Notes under the pieces: model-generated
The model's database searches: none
The model's input: the letters and a program-made list of their open reading frames with translations, nothing else
Told to the model about the DNA's origin: nothing
Made by a program: the position numbers and the translations under genes
Shown here: positions 40,749-50,137 of the stretch, piece by piece
How the letters are laid out: every line of letters begins with the position of its first letter
How positions within the stretch are numbered: position 1 is the first letter of the stretch
From: Psychrobacillus sp042885655
GTDB taxonomy: Bacteria > Bacillota > Bacilli > Bacillales_A > Planococcaceae
Length of the DNA: 64,000 nt
Direction of reading: 5' to 3'
NCBI RefSeq assembly: GCF_042885655.1
Contig: NZ_JBHVRO010000003.1
Location: 186,001-250,000 of the forward strand

Positions 40749-41741
40749 ATGACTGAAAAACTACTTCAAGTTGAACAGCTTCAAACTGAATTTACGAAAG
40801 ATAAGCAAAAAGTTAAAATCCTGCACGGTGTGAATTTTCATATAAACAAAGGGGAAGTTATTGGTTTAGTAGGTGAATCAGGGTGTGGTAAGAGTTTAAC
40901 ATCCCTTTCTATCATGAGGCTATTTCAAGGAACAAGTGGTGAAATTACAGGTGGGCATATTCAATTTAATGGTAAGGATTTAACAAGTTTAAATGACAAC
41001 GAAATGCGGAAAATGCGTGGCAAACAAATTGCAATGATATTCCAGGAACCAATGACTTCTTTAAATCCAGTGATGAAAATAGGGGAGCAGTTGATGGAAC
41101 CTATTCGAATTCACTTGAATTTGAACAGTAAGCAGGCAAAAGAGCACGTGATTGCTATGTTAACGAAAGTTGGGATTGCTCGTCCAGCTGAAATCATCAA
41201 TGAATATCCACATCAATTATCAGGCGGGATGAGACAAAGAGTTATGATCGCTATGGCAATGTCTTGTAATCCTAATTTACTAATAGCGGATGAACCTACA
41301 ACTGCGCTCGATGTAACGATTCAAGCGCAAATATTGGAATTGATGAAACAGCTTCAACAGCAAGAAAAAATGTCTATTTTATTGATAACACATGATTTAG
41401 GTATTGTTGCTGAAATGTGTGATCGAGTGGTGGTTATGTATGCGGGAAGAGTTGTCGAAGAAGCGAATGTATTTGATTTGTTTGAAGAACCAAAACATCC
41501 ATATACTCGAGGACTCATTGGTTCTGTACCTAAAATTGGGGATAAAAGGGATAAATTAGATTCGATTAAAGGGAATGTACCAGACCCTAGCAATATGCCG
41601 ATAGGATGTAAATTTGCGCCGAGATGTACACAAGTAATGCCAATTTGTTTGAAGGAAGAACCAACAAGTATCAGGCTAGAGAACGAGAGGCTATGTAGCT
41701 GTTGGCTTTACGATAATGAAAGGGGGGAAACAATTGTCTAA
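40749..41741 (+). CDS. ABC transporter ATPase, DppD/OppD type
   Basis: A 330-residue ATPase with Walker A GESGCGKS (about 39-46), signature LSGGMRQR, Walker B LLIADEPTTALD and the C-terminal oligopeptide extension with CKFAPRC...C...C, which in this family can hold an iron-sulfur cluster. It pairs with the next ATPase to drive import. It overlaps the next gene. Confidence 0.94.
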   Translation: MTEKLLQVEQLQTEFTKDKQKVKILHGVNFHINKGEVIGLVGESGCGKSLTSLSIMRLFQGTSGEITGGHIQFNGKDLTSLNDNEMRKMRGKQIAMIFQEPMTSLNPVMKIGEQLMEPIRIHLNLNSKQAKEHVIAMLTKVGIARPAEIINEYPHQLSGGMRQRVMIAMAMSCNPNLLIADEPTTALDVTIQAQILELMKQLQQQEKMSILLITHDLGIVAEMCDRVVVMYAGRVVEEANVFDLFEEPKHPYTRGLIGSVPKIGDKRDKLDSIKGNVPDPSNMPIGCKFAPRCTQVMPICLKEEPTSIRLENERLCSCWLYDNERGETIV

Positions 41742-42705
41742 TACGCTTCTCAAGGTAAAGGGGATTAAGAAAACATTTGAGATTCCAAATGGTATTTTAA
41801 AGAAGAAAAAACTACTAAAGGCTGTTAGCGGTGTAACCTTCGAAATTACAGAAGGGAAAACGTATAGTCTTGTAGGGGAAAGTGGTTGTGGAAAATCTAC
41901 AACTGGTCGTCTGATCTCTCGTTTACTTACACCGAGTGAAGGTGAAATTTGGATAGATGGTGAAGAAATATCTCAAAAGAAAGAGTCACAACTAAAGGAA
42001 ATGAGACAAAAGGTTCAAATGATTTTCCAAGATCCATATGCATCTTTAAATCCTAGGATGAAGGTGCGAGATATTATCGCTGAACCCCTTTTGATTCATA
42101 CTAAGCTAGCTAAACAAGAGCAGGAAAGATTAGTTTCTGAGATTTTAAAAGTTGTGGGTTTAAATGAATCTCATGCGGACCGATATGCGCATGAATTTAG
42201 TGGAGGTCAACGTCAACGTATTGGAATTGCTCGTGCACTTATTATGAAACCACGATTAATTATTGCGGATGAACCTGTCTCTGCACTGGATGTTTCTATC
42301 CAATCTCAAATATTAAATCTATTAAAGGATTTACAAAATGAGTACAATATAACGTATTTATTTATCTCCCATGACTTAAGTGTGGTAGAGCATATTAGTG
42401 ATTACATCGGTGTAATGTATTTAGGAACAATTGTTGAATCAGGGCCAAAGGATGCGATTTTCTCTAATCCGCAACATCCTTATACAAAGGCCTTATTATC
42501 TTCAGTGCCTATACCAGATCCTAAGTTAAGGAAAGAACGAATTATCCTAAAAGGGGATTTGCCGAGCCCAATGAATCCTCCAACAGGTTGTCCTTTCCAT
42601 ACACGTTGCCCGGTTAGTATGGAAATGTGCAAAACGATGGAACCTAAAGTTACTCAAGTGGCAGTAGACGATCATTTCGTTTCATGTCATTTGATAAACT
42701 CATAA
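41734..42705 (+). CDS. ABC transporter ATPase, DppF/OppF type
   Basis: About 323 residues with Walker A GESGCGKST, signature FSGGQRQR, Walker B LIIADEPVSALD and the C-terminal element CPFHTRCPVSMEMC. It is the second ATPase of the importer. The start TTG 41734, seven bases after AAGGGGGG, is better than ATG 41716, which lies before that RBS. It overlaps the upstream gene by 8 bp. Confidence 0.93.
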   Translation: MSNTLLKVKGIKKTFEIPNGILKKKKLLKAVSGVTFEITEGKTYSLVGESGCGKSTTGRLISRLLTPSEGEIWIDGEEISQKKESQLKEMRQKVQMIFQDPYASLNPRMKVRDIIAEPLLIHTKLAKQEQERLVSEILKVVGLNESHADRYAHEFSGGQRQRIGIARALIMKPRLIIADEPVSALDVSIQSQILNLLKDLQNEYNITYLFISHDLSVVEHISDYIGVMYLGTIVESGPKDAIFSNPQHPYTKALLSSVPIPDPKLRKERIILKGDLPSPMNPPTGCPFHTRCPVSMEMCKTMEPKVTQVAVDDHFVSCHLINS

Positions 42706-42771
42706 ATTTTAACATATATATCAAACTAGTAGCTTTAAAATGCAACATATTAAATTGAAGAGGTGAAGAGA

Positions 42772-43650
42772 ATGAAAGTAGGTTTAAGTACATACAGCTT
42801 AGTAAAAGAATTAAGAGAAGGGACAATGACAGTTTTGGATGTCATCCAATGGATCGCAGACAATGGAGGGGAACATATGGAAATTGTTCCTTATGGCTTC
42901 ACGGTTGTTGATAATGTGGAATTAGCTGATCAGATTAAAGCAAAAGCAGAATCTGTTGGAATAGAATTATCTGCATATTCATTGCCAGCAAATTTCGTAC
43001 AAGAAACGGAAGAAGCGTTTGATGAAGAAGTAGCTCGTTTAAAGCAACATGTGGATATAGTGAATCGATTAGGCATCAAAATTATGCGTCATGATGTTAC
43101 GGCTTTTACATTGCAACCTGAAGAGATGACAATTCAATATTTTGAGAAGCATTTCTCTAAAATGGTGAAAGGTAGTCAATTAATTGCGGACTATGCTACT
43201 CAATTCGGAATTACTACTACAATTGAAAATCATGGATTCAATGTCCAAACAAGCGATCGAGTGCAAAGCGTTATCCATGCGGTGAATCGAGATAACTTTA
43301 AAACTACTCTTGATGTTGGAAACTTCCTATGTATCGATGAAGATCCACTTGTAGGTGTGAAGAAAAATTTGAAGTATGCTGCAACGGTTCATTTTAAAGA
43401 CTTTTATATCCGACCTTACTATGAAAATCCAGGTGACGGGGTATGGTTTAGAACGGTGAATGAAAACTATTTGCGCGGCGCTATTGTAGGACATGGTGAC
43501 ATTAATATTCGAGAAGTGATGAAATTAGTGAAAAACTCTGGTTATGATGGATATCTTACAGTTGAATTTGAAGGAATGGAAGATTGTAAAGTAGGTTCGA
43601 AAATCGGGATGGACAACGTAAGAAGATTCTGGAACGAAGTAAAAAACTAA
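42772..43650 (+). CDS. Sugar phosphate isomerase/epimerase-like TIM-barrel enzyme (first copy)
   Basis: A 292-residue AP_endonuc_2 (xylose-isomerase-like) TIM barrel. Likely metal ligands are in TTIENHGF (Glu), TLDVGNF (Asp), VHFKDFY (His) and LTVEFEG (Glu). The family includes epimerases, isomerases and lyases acting on keto-sugars. It stands right after the importer and before a Gfo/Idh/MocA oxidoreductase, a pairing known from oxidation-based glycoside cleavage. The exact reaction is not known. The start ATG 42772 follows GAAGAGGTG. Confidence 0.82.
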   Translation: MKVGLSTYSLVKELREGTMTVLDVIQWIADNGGEHMEIVPYGFTVVDNVELADQIKAKAESVGIELSAYSLPANFVQETEEAFDEEVARLKQHVDIVNRLGIKIMRHDVTAFTLQPEEMTIQYFEKHFSKMVKGSQLIADYATQFGITTTIENHGFNVQTSDRVQSVIHAVNRDNFKTTLDVGNFLCIDEDPLVGVKKNLKYAATVHFKDFYIRPYYENPGDGVWFRTVNENYLRGAIVGHGDINIREVMKLVKNSGYDGYLTVEFEGMEDCKVGSKIGMDNVRRFWNEVKN

Positions 43651-43682
43651 AAAAAATTTATAAGCATTAAGGGGATTTAAAA

Positions 43683-44744
43683 ATGAAAAATCTAAAAGTT
43701 TGTATAATTGGAACAGGATCAATCTCAGATTTTCATTTCAAGTCATATGCAAATAATCCAGAGGTTACACTTCACGGTGTCTTTGATTATGTGACGGAAA
43801 GAGCTGCGCAAAAAGCGGAACAATATGGTATTCCTCAAGTGTACCAAAGTTTAAATGAAGTATTTGAAGATCCAGAGATCGATGCAGTAAGTATTTGTAC
43901 ATGGAACAATACACATGCAGAAATTTCTATCGCAGCTCTTAATGGTGGAAAACATGTTCTTGTTGAAAAACCTTTGTCTTTAAATGTAGAAGAAGCACTT
44001 AGGGTTCAAGAAGCTGTTGAAAAGTCTGGAAAAGTTTTTCAAGTAGGCTTTGTGAGAAGATTTGCAACGAATACTAAAGTTTTAAAATCATTTATCGATA
44101 CTGATAAGCTGGGGGAAATTTACTATGCAAAAGCCTCTTGCTTAAGACGTATAGGAAATCCTGGCGGCTGGTTTGCTGATAAAGAAAGATCTGGTGGCGG
44201 TCCACTTATTGATTTAGGTGTTCACGTAATAGATATTTGTTGGTACTTAATGGGACGACCAAAAGTAAAATCGATTTCGGGAAATACTTATAATAACTTA
44301 GGTAATAGAGGGAATGTTGAAAATTTAAGATTTTATAAAGCAGCTGACTATGATAAATCAAAAAATACAGTAGAAGATTTAGCAAATGCACTTATTACTT
44401 TTGAAAATGGGGCTTCTTTGTCAGTGGATGTATCCTTTACTTTACATGCCAAAAAGGATGATATTAGCGTGAAGCTTTTTGGAACAAAGGGTGGAGCTGA
44501 ATTAGAACCTGAATTGGTAATCGTAAGTGAAGAAAATAATACGATTTTAAATATACATCCACAAATAGATAATTTATCTTTTGACTTTGAAAATGCATTC
44601 CAAAGCGAAATTGATTCTTTTGTAAATTGCTGTTTAACTGGAGAGAAATCAGTCGCTCCAATTGAAGATGGTGTAGAGATCATGAAAATTTTGGAAGGCA
44701 TTTATGAAGCTGCGGAAAAAAAGTGTGAGGTGACATTTCCGTAA
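43683..44744 (+). CDS. Gfo/Idh/MocA family NAD(P)-dependent sugar oxidoreductase
   Basis: A 353-residue protein with an N-terminal Rossmann fold (CIIGTGSISDFH, about residues 6-17), the catalytic lysine motif VEKPLSLNVEEA (about 98) and the substrate-side motif GGGPLIDLGVHVIDICWYL, whose Asp/His are the usual catalytic pair. Such enzymes oxidise a sugar hydroxyl (often C3) of glycosides or inositols. Its stop overlaps the start of the next gene by one base, so the two are translated together. Confidence 0.88.
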   Translation: MKNLKVCIIGTGSISDFHFKSYANNPEVTLHGVFDYVTERAAQKAEQYGIPQVYQSLNEVFEDPEIDAVSICTWNNTHAEISIAALNGGKHVLVEKPLSLNVEEALRVQEAVEKSGKVFQVGFVRRFATNTKVLKSFIDTDKLGEIYYAKASCLRRIGNPGGWFADKERSGGGPLIDLGVHVIDICWYLMGRPKVKSISGNTYNNLGNRGNVENLRFYKAADYDKSKNTVEDLANALITFENGASLSVDVSFTLHAKKDDISVKLFGTKGGAELEPELVIVSEENNTILNIHPQIDNLSFDFENAFQSEIDSFVNCCLTGEKSVAPIEDGVEIMKILEGIYEAAEKKCEVTFP

Positions 44745-45637
44745 TGGATTTACAAGTGAAATTATCCAACAAGATTGGTGTAATTGTAGATAGTCTTAAG
44801 TTGCCTCTTTATGATGGCTTGAAAAAAGTGAAGGAAATAGGAGCAGATGGTGTTCAGATCTATGCAGTAGATGGAACAATGGCACCGGAAAATATGAGCC
44901 CTCAAGCTCGTAAAGAGTTAAGAAATTTTCTTGATTCAATTGGATTAGAAATTTCAGCTCTTTGCGGAGATTTAGGAGGACATGGCTTTCAGGATGCAGT
45001 TCTCAATGAAGAAAAAGTTGAAAAATCGAAGCGTATTTTAGATTTAGCGGTAGATTTGGGAACAAATATAGTTACGACTCATATTGGAATCATACCTGAA
45101 AATCAAAATAGCAATATCTACGAGGCAATGCAAATTGCATGCGAGGAACTAGGTGTATATGCGAAAAGTCTCGATGCTTTTTTTGCAATTGAAACTGGTC
45201 CCGAAACAGCGAGCAGACTAAAACAGTTTTTAGACAGTCTTAGCACAAATGGTGTTTCTGTTAACTTTGATCCAGCTAATATGGTAATGGTGACAGGAGA
45301 CGATCCAGTAGCTGGGGTAAAGTTGCTAAAGGATTATATTGTTCATACACATGTAAAAGATGGAGTTCAAATAAAAGCGGTTGATCCAAAAGATGTTTAT
45401 GGCTTTTTAGGTTATGGGGGAGGGGTAGACCATGAGAAAATTGCAGAAATGGTTTCCTCTGGAGCATACTTTAGAGAAACGCCATTAGGACATGGGAAAG
45501 TGGATTTTCTAAACTATTTTAATGCATTGAAAGAAATAAATTATGATGGTTACTTAACGATTGAACGAGAAGTAAATATTGATCCTGTTAAAGACATTGC
45601 AGATGCAGTGAAGTATATTCAACAGTTTAAACACTAG
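44744..45637 (+). CDS. Sugar phosphate isomerase/epimerase-like TIM-barrel enzyme (second copy)
   Basis: A 297-residue AP_endonuc_2 TIM barrel, clearly distant from the first copy. Likely ligands are in FFAIETGPE (Glu), NFDPANM (Asp), VHTHVKDG (His) and LTIEREV (Glu), with GHGKVDF before the last. It is coupled to the oxidoreductase (TAATG). Two different barrels around one oxidoreductase suggest successive steps, for example keto-sugar isomerisation and elimination. This is inference. Confidence 0.82.
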   Translation: MDLQVKLSNKIGVIVDSLKLPLYDGLKKVKEIGADGVQIYAVDGTMAPENMSPQARKELRNFLDSIGLEISALCGDLGGHGFQDAVLNEEKVEKSKRILDLAVDLGTNIVTTHIGIIPENQNSNIYEAMQIACEELGVYAKSLDAFFAIETGPETASRLKQFLDSLSTNGVSVNFDPANMVMVTGDDPVAGVKLLKDYIVHTHVKDGVQIKAVDPKDVYGFLGYGGGVDHEKIAEMVSSGAYFRETPLGHGKVDFLNYFNALKEINYDGYLTIEREVNIDPVKDIADAVKYIQQFKH

Positions 45638-45671
45638 TTTTATAACAAAGTCAGTTTTCTAGAAAAGAGAC

Positions 45672-45712
45672 GAAGCCTATCTGTGAGAAATGCAGTATAG
45701 GCTTCTCCTTAT
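45672..45712 (+). terminator. Probable terminator of the transporter/enzyme operon
   Basis: GAAGCCTAT (45672-45680) and ATAGGCTTC (45697-45705) form a perfect 9-bp stem, followed by TCCTTAT. Confidence 0.6.
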
Positions 45713-45851
45713 AGATTAAAAGTTCGTTGTGCATTATGATGAAATTAGCATACCATTACTAATTGAAAAGAAAAATAATTCATGTTTTTTGGTATGTAAA
45801 TAATGCGTGGATAGATTGGTTAAAAGCTAATCTTCCTAAAAAGAAGGTTAA

Positions 45852-47009
45852 ATGATGGAAAAACAAGACCAAATTTTAATGAAGAAACAAAATAAAACAT
45901 TCGTATTAGACTTAATCAAAAATATGGCGCCTATCTCTAGAATGGAAATTTCCAAAATAACGAAGATGAGTCCGACATCTATCACTCGAATTGTTGGAGA
46001 GTTGCAGGAACAAGGGTTTGTAAAGGAAACCAAATTAGTTACTTCAGGAGTTGGGAGAAAGGCTGTCTTACTGGATGTTTGTGGAGATGTTTTATTCACA
46101 ATCGGGGTAGAATTGGATAAGTCCGTATTGAAAATTGGTATTGTAAATTACCTAGGTGAAATGATTAATTTGCAAACCTATGAAAGAAATCCCTTAGAGC
46201 CTTATGAAGTTACAGTTCAAAATATTGACAGTAAAGTAAAAAGTATTATCGAGCTAAATGCAATTCCCATGGATAAAATTATTGGATTAGCTGTGGGGTT
46301 ACCTGGTTCTATTGATTATGAGAATGGTATTGTGAGAGTTGCAGAGCAATTGAGATGGAGAAATGTTCATCTTAGCCGTGATTTAAGTGAATTAACTTCA
46401 TTAAATGTAGTAATAGATAATGAATTAAAAATGAAAATTATTGCTGAAAACACTGTAGGAAAAGCAAAGGATTCTAAAAGCACCATTTTAGTTGGTATTG
46501 GTTCAGGTATTGGTTCAGCAATTCTTCTGAATGGGGAAGTTCATCGTGGAGAATCTAATAACGCTGGAGAAATAGGACACACTGTTATCGATCCAAATGG
46601 AAACGTATGTAATTGTGGAAAATTTGGTTGCTTATGTACGTATATTTCAGAGGGTGCCATACTTGCTGATGCAAAAAAGATGAAGGATGTTTCTTCAATA
46701 GATGATGTGTTCACGGCGTTTAGAGACGGGGAGTCGTGGGCACTCAATATTTTGGATCGTACTGCGACTTATATTGCTTTAGCTATTAGTAATCTTGCGT
46801 GTTTATACGAACCGGAATGCATTATATTAAGCGGAAATTTAATTGATAAAATGCCCGAAATTAAACAACAAATTGAAGAAAAATGTGAAAGGTATATGTG
46901 GGAGCCGATTAAAAAGAACTTGCGCATAGTCCATTCTAGTTTAGGGAGTCAAGGTGTTGTACTTGGAGCAGCTATCCAAGCGCAGAATTCGTTAATTGAT
47001 TTAAATTAA
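45852..47009 (+). CDS. ROK family transcriptional regulator (NagC/XylR type)
   Basis: A 385-residue protein: an N-terminal winged helix (ISRMEISKITKMSPTSITRI, about residues 26-45) and a C-terminal ROK sugar-binding domain with GVGSGIGSAI-like glycine loops and the zinc motif CNCGKFGCLC (about 250-259). NagC-type members respond to GlcNAc or GlcNAc-6P. It is the likely local repressor; the dyads upstream of 37164 are candidate targets. It has its own promoter region and terminator. Confidence 0.88.
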   Translation: MMEKQDQILMKKQNKTFVLDLIKNMAPISRMEISKITKMSPTSITRIVGELQEQGFVKETKLVTSGVGRKAVLLDVCGDVLFTIGVELDKSVLKIGIVNYLGEMINLQTYERNPLEPYEVTVQNIDSKVKSIIELNAIPMDKIIGLAVGLPGSIDYENGIVRVAEQLRWRNVHLSRDLSELTSLNVVIDNELKMKIIAENTVGKAKDSKSTILVGIGSGIGSAILLNGEVHRGESNNAGEIGHTVIDPNGNVCNCGKFGCLCTYISEGAILADAKKMKDVSSIDDVFTAFRDGESWALNILDRTATYIALAISNLACLYEPECIILSGNLIDKMPEIKQQIEEKCERYMWEPIKKNLRIVHSSLGSQGVVLGAAIQAQNSLIDLN

Positions 47010-47067
47010 TGCCAGCTTTTACCTTGGCTAAGTTTCCGGTTAGTTTAAGAAAATGTATGAAAACTAG

Positions 47068-47123
47068 AAAGGGTGACTCTAAAAGTAGTTAATAAACGAC
47101 TTTTTTGGTTCATCCTTTTTTTT
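47068..47123 (+). terminator. Rho-independent terminator
   Basis: A two-tier stem (AAAGGGTGA with TTCATCCTTT outside, AAAAGTAGTT with AACGACTTTT inside) followed by TTTTT. Confidence 0.75.
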
Positions 47124-47166
47124 ATAGAAATAGAAGAAAAGGATATTGGGAAGTGGAGATGGTGGT

Positions 47167-48156
47167 ATGTATGTATTAGGAATTGATGGGGGAGGCACGA
47201 AAACTTCCGCTATTATTGCAGATGAAAACGGTAATATTTACAGTAAACTAATAGCAGGACGAAGTAATCCAACTGCCATGTCAAAGCAAGAATTTGAGAT
47301 AGTGATACGAGATTTACTACTTAATATTCAAAATCAAAATCCAAATGTATTTAGTGAGTTAGTCTGTTGTTACGCTGGTATGGCCGGAGTAGGAGAAGGC
47401 AACTACGATAGTGTGCTACAGAATATACTTCAGCGATACTTGCCATCAAAGACCGAGGTATTAATTGCAAATGATGCCGTTAATGCCTTATTTTCGGGAA
47501 CATTAGGCAGTGAAGGAATTGTGCAAATCGCTGGGACAGGTGCTATAACTGTAGGTATTAACGAGCAAAAAGAATTGTTTCGTTCTGCGGGATGGGGATA
47601 CATATTTGATGACGAGGGAAGTGGTTATGACATAGGAATAGGGGTAACAAAGGCTGTTTTTAAAGCGTATGATGGGAGAGGATTAGCAACTTCGTTAACG
47701 GAAAGATTGAAAAGTCACTTTGGTGTCAGTTCTATTCCAGACATAATAGAAAAAGTGTATGGAGACGCTCATCCTAGGTCGGTTATTGCTCCATTAAGTG
47801 TATATGCAGTAGAGGAAGCCTTAAATAAAGACGAAATTGCACAAGCAATCATTCAAAAAGCATGTGAGAATTTATTTATTTCTATTAAAGCTTGTCATAG
47901 CAAAATGAATTTAAAAGAGAAAGAAACAATGGTTGTTTTATCGGGTGGGGTATTTTCAGAAGTAGAATTGTTTATTCCGAGATTTGAAGAGTTAGCGAAG
48001 CAGTCAAATATTAATGTTACATTTAAAAAGCCACTGATTCCACCAGTTGGAGGTGCAATCATTGCTGGACTAAATTCTCGAAATGTCCCAATTAGTTCAG
48101 TATTTGTAAGGAATTTTGCCGAACAATACAAAAGCGATTGTCAAGTGGGTGAATAA
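47167..48156 (+). CDS. N-acetylglucosamine kinase, BadF/BadG/BcrA/BcrD family
   Basis: A 329-residue ASKHA kinase: phosphate-1 loop GIDGGGTKTSAII (about residues 4-16), the segment ANDAVNALFSGTLGSEGIVQ and the phosphate-2 loop IAGTGAI, and VLSGGVFSE near the C-terminus. BadF-type kinases next to nagA phosphorylate free GlcNAc to GlcNAc-6P. This implies that the imported sugar enters unphosphorylated. The start ATG 47167 is preceded by GGAGATGG; TTG 47146 is a less likely start. Confidence 0.85.
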   Translation: MYVLGIDGGGTKTSAIIADENGNIYSKLIAGRSNPTAMSKQEFEIVIRDLLLNIQNQNPNVFSELVCCYAGMAGVGEGNYDSVLQNILQRYLPSKTEVLIANDAVNALFSGTLGSEGIVQIAGTGAITVGINEQKELFRSAGWGYIFDDEGSGYDIGIGVTKAVFKAYDGRGLATSLTERLKSHFGVSSIPDIIEKVYGDAHPRSVIAPLSVYAVEEALNKDEIAQAIIQKACENLFISIKACHSKMNLKEKETMVVLSGGVFSEVELFIPRFEELAKQSNINVTFKKPLIPPVGGAIIAGLNSRNVPISSVFVRNFAEQYKSDCQVGE

Positions 48157-48157
48157 T

Positions 48158-49318
48158 GTGACTGAGATTTTAGTGCAAAATATTCGAATTGCTTTAGAAA
48201 ATGGCCAAGTAATCCATGGGGAAATATTAATTAGGAATGGAAAGATCGTGCAAATTGCAAAGGAACCTAACCAATATTATCAGGGTAAGAGGTTGGATGG
48301 ACAGGCATTGTTGGCACTTCCAGGTTTTATTGATATACATATTCACGGTGCTATGGGAGCAGATTTCATGGATGGTGAAGAGGAAGCTACAAGGAGAGTT
48401 GCAGAGTACTTACCTAAAGAAGGGACGACCTCTTTCCTAGTGACAACGATGACGCAAGCACCTGGATCTATTCAAAAAGCAATTGAGATAAACACGAAAG
48501 TTCGTTCAAATTCTAAGGGAGCTGAAATGCTCGGGTTTCATTTAGAAGGACCTTTTATTAATAAAGAGTTTGCAGGTGCACAGCCAGTAGATTATATTTG
48601 TAATCCATCCAAGTCCACCATTAAAGAATGGTTTGGAGAACAGTTGGAGCATTTGAAAATAGTGACATTGGCCCCTGAAAAAGATGCGAATTATGATGTT
48701 ACTCGTTATTTGTCCGATAACGGCATTATTGTTTCAGCAGGCCATACAAAAGCAACATTGTTGGATATCACTGAGGCAATGGAGAATGGGTTAACTCAAT
48801 TAACACATTATGGAAACGCAATGAGTGGACTCCACCACCGTGAAATTGGTGTTGTTGGTGCAGGTCTTTTAAATGCACATCTTTTTTGTGAAGTCATTGC
48901 AGATGGAGTCCACCTGTCAGATGATATGCTAAAGCTTATTTATAAGATCATTGGTCCAGATCGAATGATATTGATTACTGATTCGATGCGTGCGAAAGGT
49001 ATGCCAAATGGTAAATATACATTAGGAAATCAAGAGGTAACGATTAATGGAAACGAAGCTAGATTGGAAAATGGTGTACTCGCTGGTAGCGTTTTAAAAA
49101 TGAATGAAGCATTAAAGAGAATCTATCGTTTGGTACATCCACCTGTAGAAGATTTAGTGAAAATGTCCTCTTCCAATGCTGCACATCGTTTAGGTATCTT
49201 TGAACGTAAAGGAAGTATTAAAGTTGGTAAAGATGCAGATATTGTCCTTTTAAATGACGAGTTTGAGGTAATATATACATTTTGTAAAGGTGAATTAGTA
49301 TACTCTGCAAATTCATAA
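48158..49318 (+). CDS. nagA: N-acetylglucosamine-6-phosphate deacetylase
   Basis: About 386 residues of the amidohydrolase fold: GFIDIHIHGAMGADFMDG, HLEGPFINKEFAGAQ (metal Glu), SAGHTKAT, LTHYGNAMSGLHHRE and ITDSMRAKGM (catalytic Asp). It removes acetate from GlcNAc-6P. The GTG start at 48158 lies just after the kinase stop, with GTGGGTG before it; the frame is open further upstream into the kinase gene without an RBS. It is followed by nagB after 20 bp. Confidence 0.95.
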   Translation: MTEILVQNIRIALENGQVIHGEILIRNGKIVQIAKEPNQYYQGKRLDGQALLALPGFIDIHIHGAMGADFMDGEEEATRRVAEYLPKEGTTSFLVTTMTQAPGSIQKAIEINTKVRSNSKGAEMLGFHLEGPFINKEFAGAQPVDYICNPSKSTIKEWFGEQLEHLKIVTLAPEKDANYDVTRYLSDNGIIVSAGHTKATLLDITEAMENGLTQLTHYGNAMSGLHHREIGVVGAGLLNAHLFCEVIADGVHLSDDMLKLIYKIIGPDRMILITDSMRAKGMPNGKYTLGNQEVTINGNEARLENGVLAGSVLKMNEALKRIYRLVHPPVEDLVKMSSSNAAHRLGIFERKGSIKVGKDADIVLLNDEFEVIYTFCKGELVYSANS

Positions 49319-49338
49319 AAGAAAGGTTTACGAGCTAA

Positions 49339-50070
49339 ATGATTGAACAGAAAGCGATAAAGTGGATGAAAGTGAGCTCTTATGAAGAAATGAGTAAGGT
49401 CGCGTGCTCGATATTTGTTAAGCAATTACAATATAAACCTAACAGTGTATTAGGATTTGCAACTGGTGGTAGCCCAGTTGGTTTTTATAAAGAGATGGTG
49501 AAAAGCTATCAAGAAGGGGAAATCTCATTAGACCAAGTGAGGTCTTTTAACTTGGATGAATATATTGGCATACCTTTTAATAGTCCTGCTAGCTACTATT
49601 CCTATATGGTAGAAAATCTTTTTCGGCATGTGAATATTCCAAAAGAAAGCTACCATCTGCCGGATGGTAATGCAATTGATTTGAAAGAAGAATGTTTGAG
49701 ATACGATAAAAGCATTGAGGAAGCAGGTGGTATTGACATACAGCTATTAGGAATAGGCGTAAATGGTCATATAGCCTTTAATGAGCCTGGAACTTCATTC
49801 GAATCTCTAACTAATATTGTAAATCTGACAGAATCTACACGCATCGAAAATGCTCGATACTTTGAAAGTTTAGAAGATGTACCAACACAAGCAATTACTA
49901 TGGGTATTCAATCGATTATGAATGCCAAAGAAATTGTACTAATAGCCTTCGGAGATAAAAAAGTAAATAGTATAAAACAGTTACGTGGCGGTAAAATTAC
50001 AGAGGATTTTCCAGCGAGTCAATTGTTAAAGCATCCGAATCTTACAGTTATTTATGGTAGTGAAGGATAA
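49339..50070 (+). CDS. nagB: Glucosamine-6-phosphate deaminase
   Basis: A 243-residue protein with the phosphosugar loop GFATGGSPVGFYKEM (about residues 35-49), SFNLDEYIG (catalytic Asp), GIGVNGHIAFNEPG (catalytic His) and TMGIQSIM. It converts glucosamine-6P to fructose-6P and ammonia, the last step of the pathway. The length matches the short Gram-positive NagB (about 242). The RBS GAAAGG precedes the ATG. Confidence 0.96.
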   Translation: MIEQKAIKWMKVSSYEEMSKVACSIFVKQLQYKPNSVLGFATGGSPVGFYKEMVKSYQEGEISLDQVRSFNLDEYIGIPFNSPASYYSYMVENLFRHVNIPKESYHLPDGNAIDLKEECLRYDKSIEEAGGIDIQLLGIGVNGHIAFNEPGTSFESLTNIVNLTESTRIENARYFESLEDVPTQAITMGIQSIMNAKEIVLIAFGDKKVNSIKQLRGGKITEDFPASQLLKHPNLTVIYGSEG

Positions 50071-50108
50071 GAAAAAACACATGAGGTAGGGGGATAATTA
50101 ACAAAACA

Positions 50109-50136
50109 AAAAGCAGCCAAATTCGGCTGCTTTTTT
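50109..50136. terminator. Rho-independent terminator, bidirectional
   Basis: AAAAGCAGCC-AAATTC-GGCTGCTTTT with T on both strands ends nagB and the convergent gene at 50138. Confidence 0.9.
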
Positions 50137-50137
50137 C

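Noticed and set aside
44206..44701. Several minus-strand ORFs opposite the oxidoreductase gene
   Set aside because: All lie antisense to a fully supported Gfo/Idh/MocA gene and lack ribosome binding sites.
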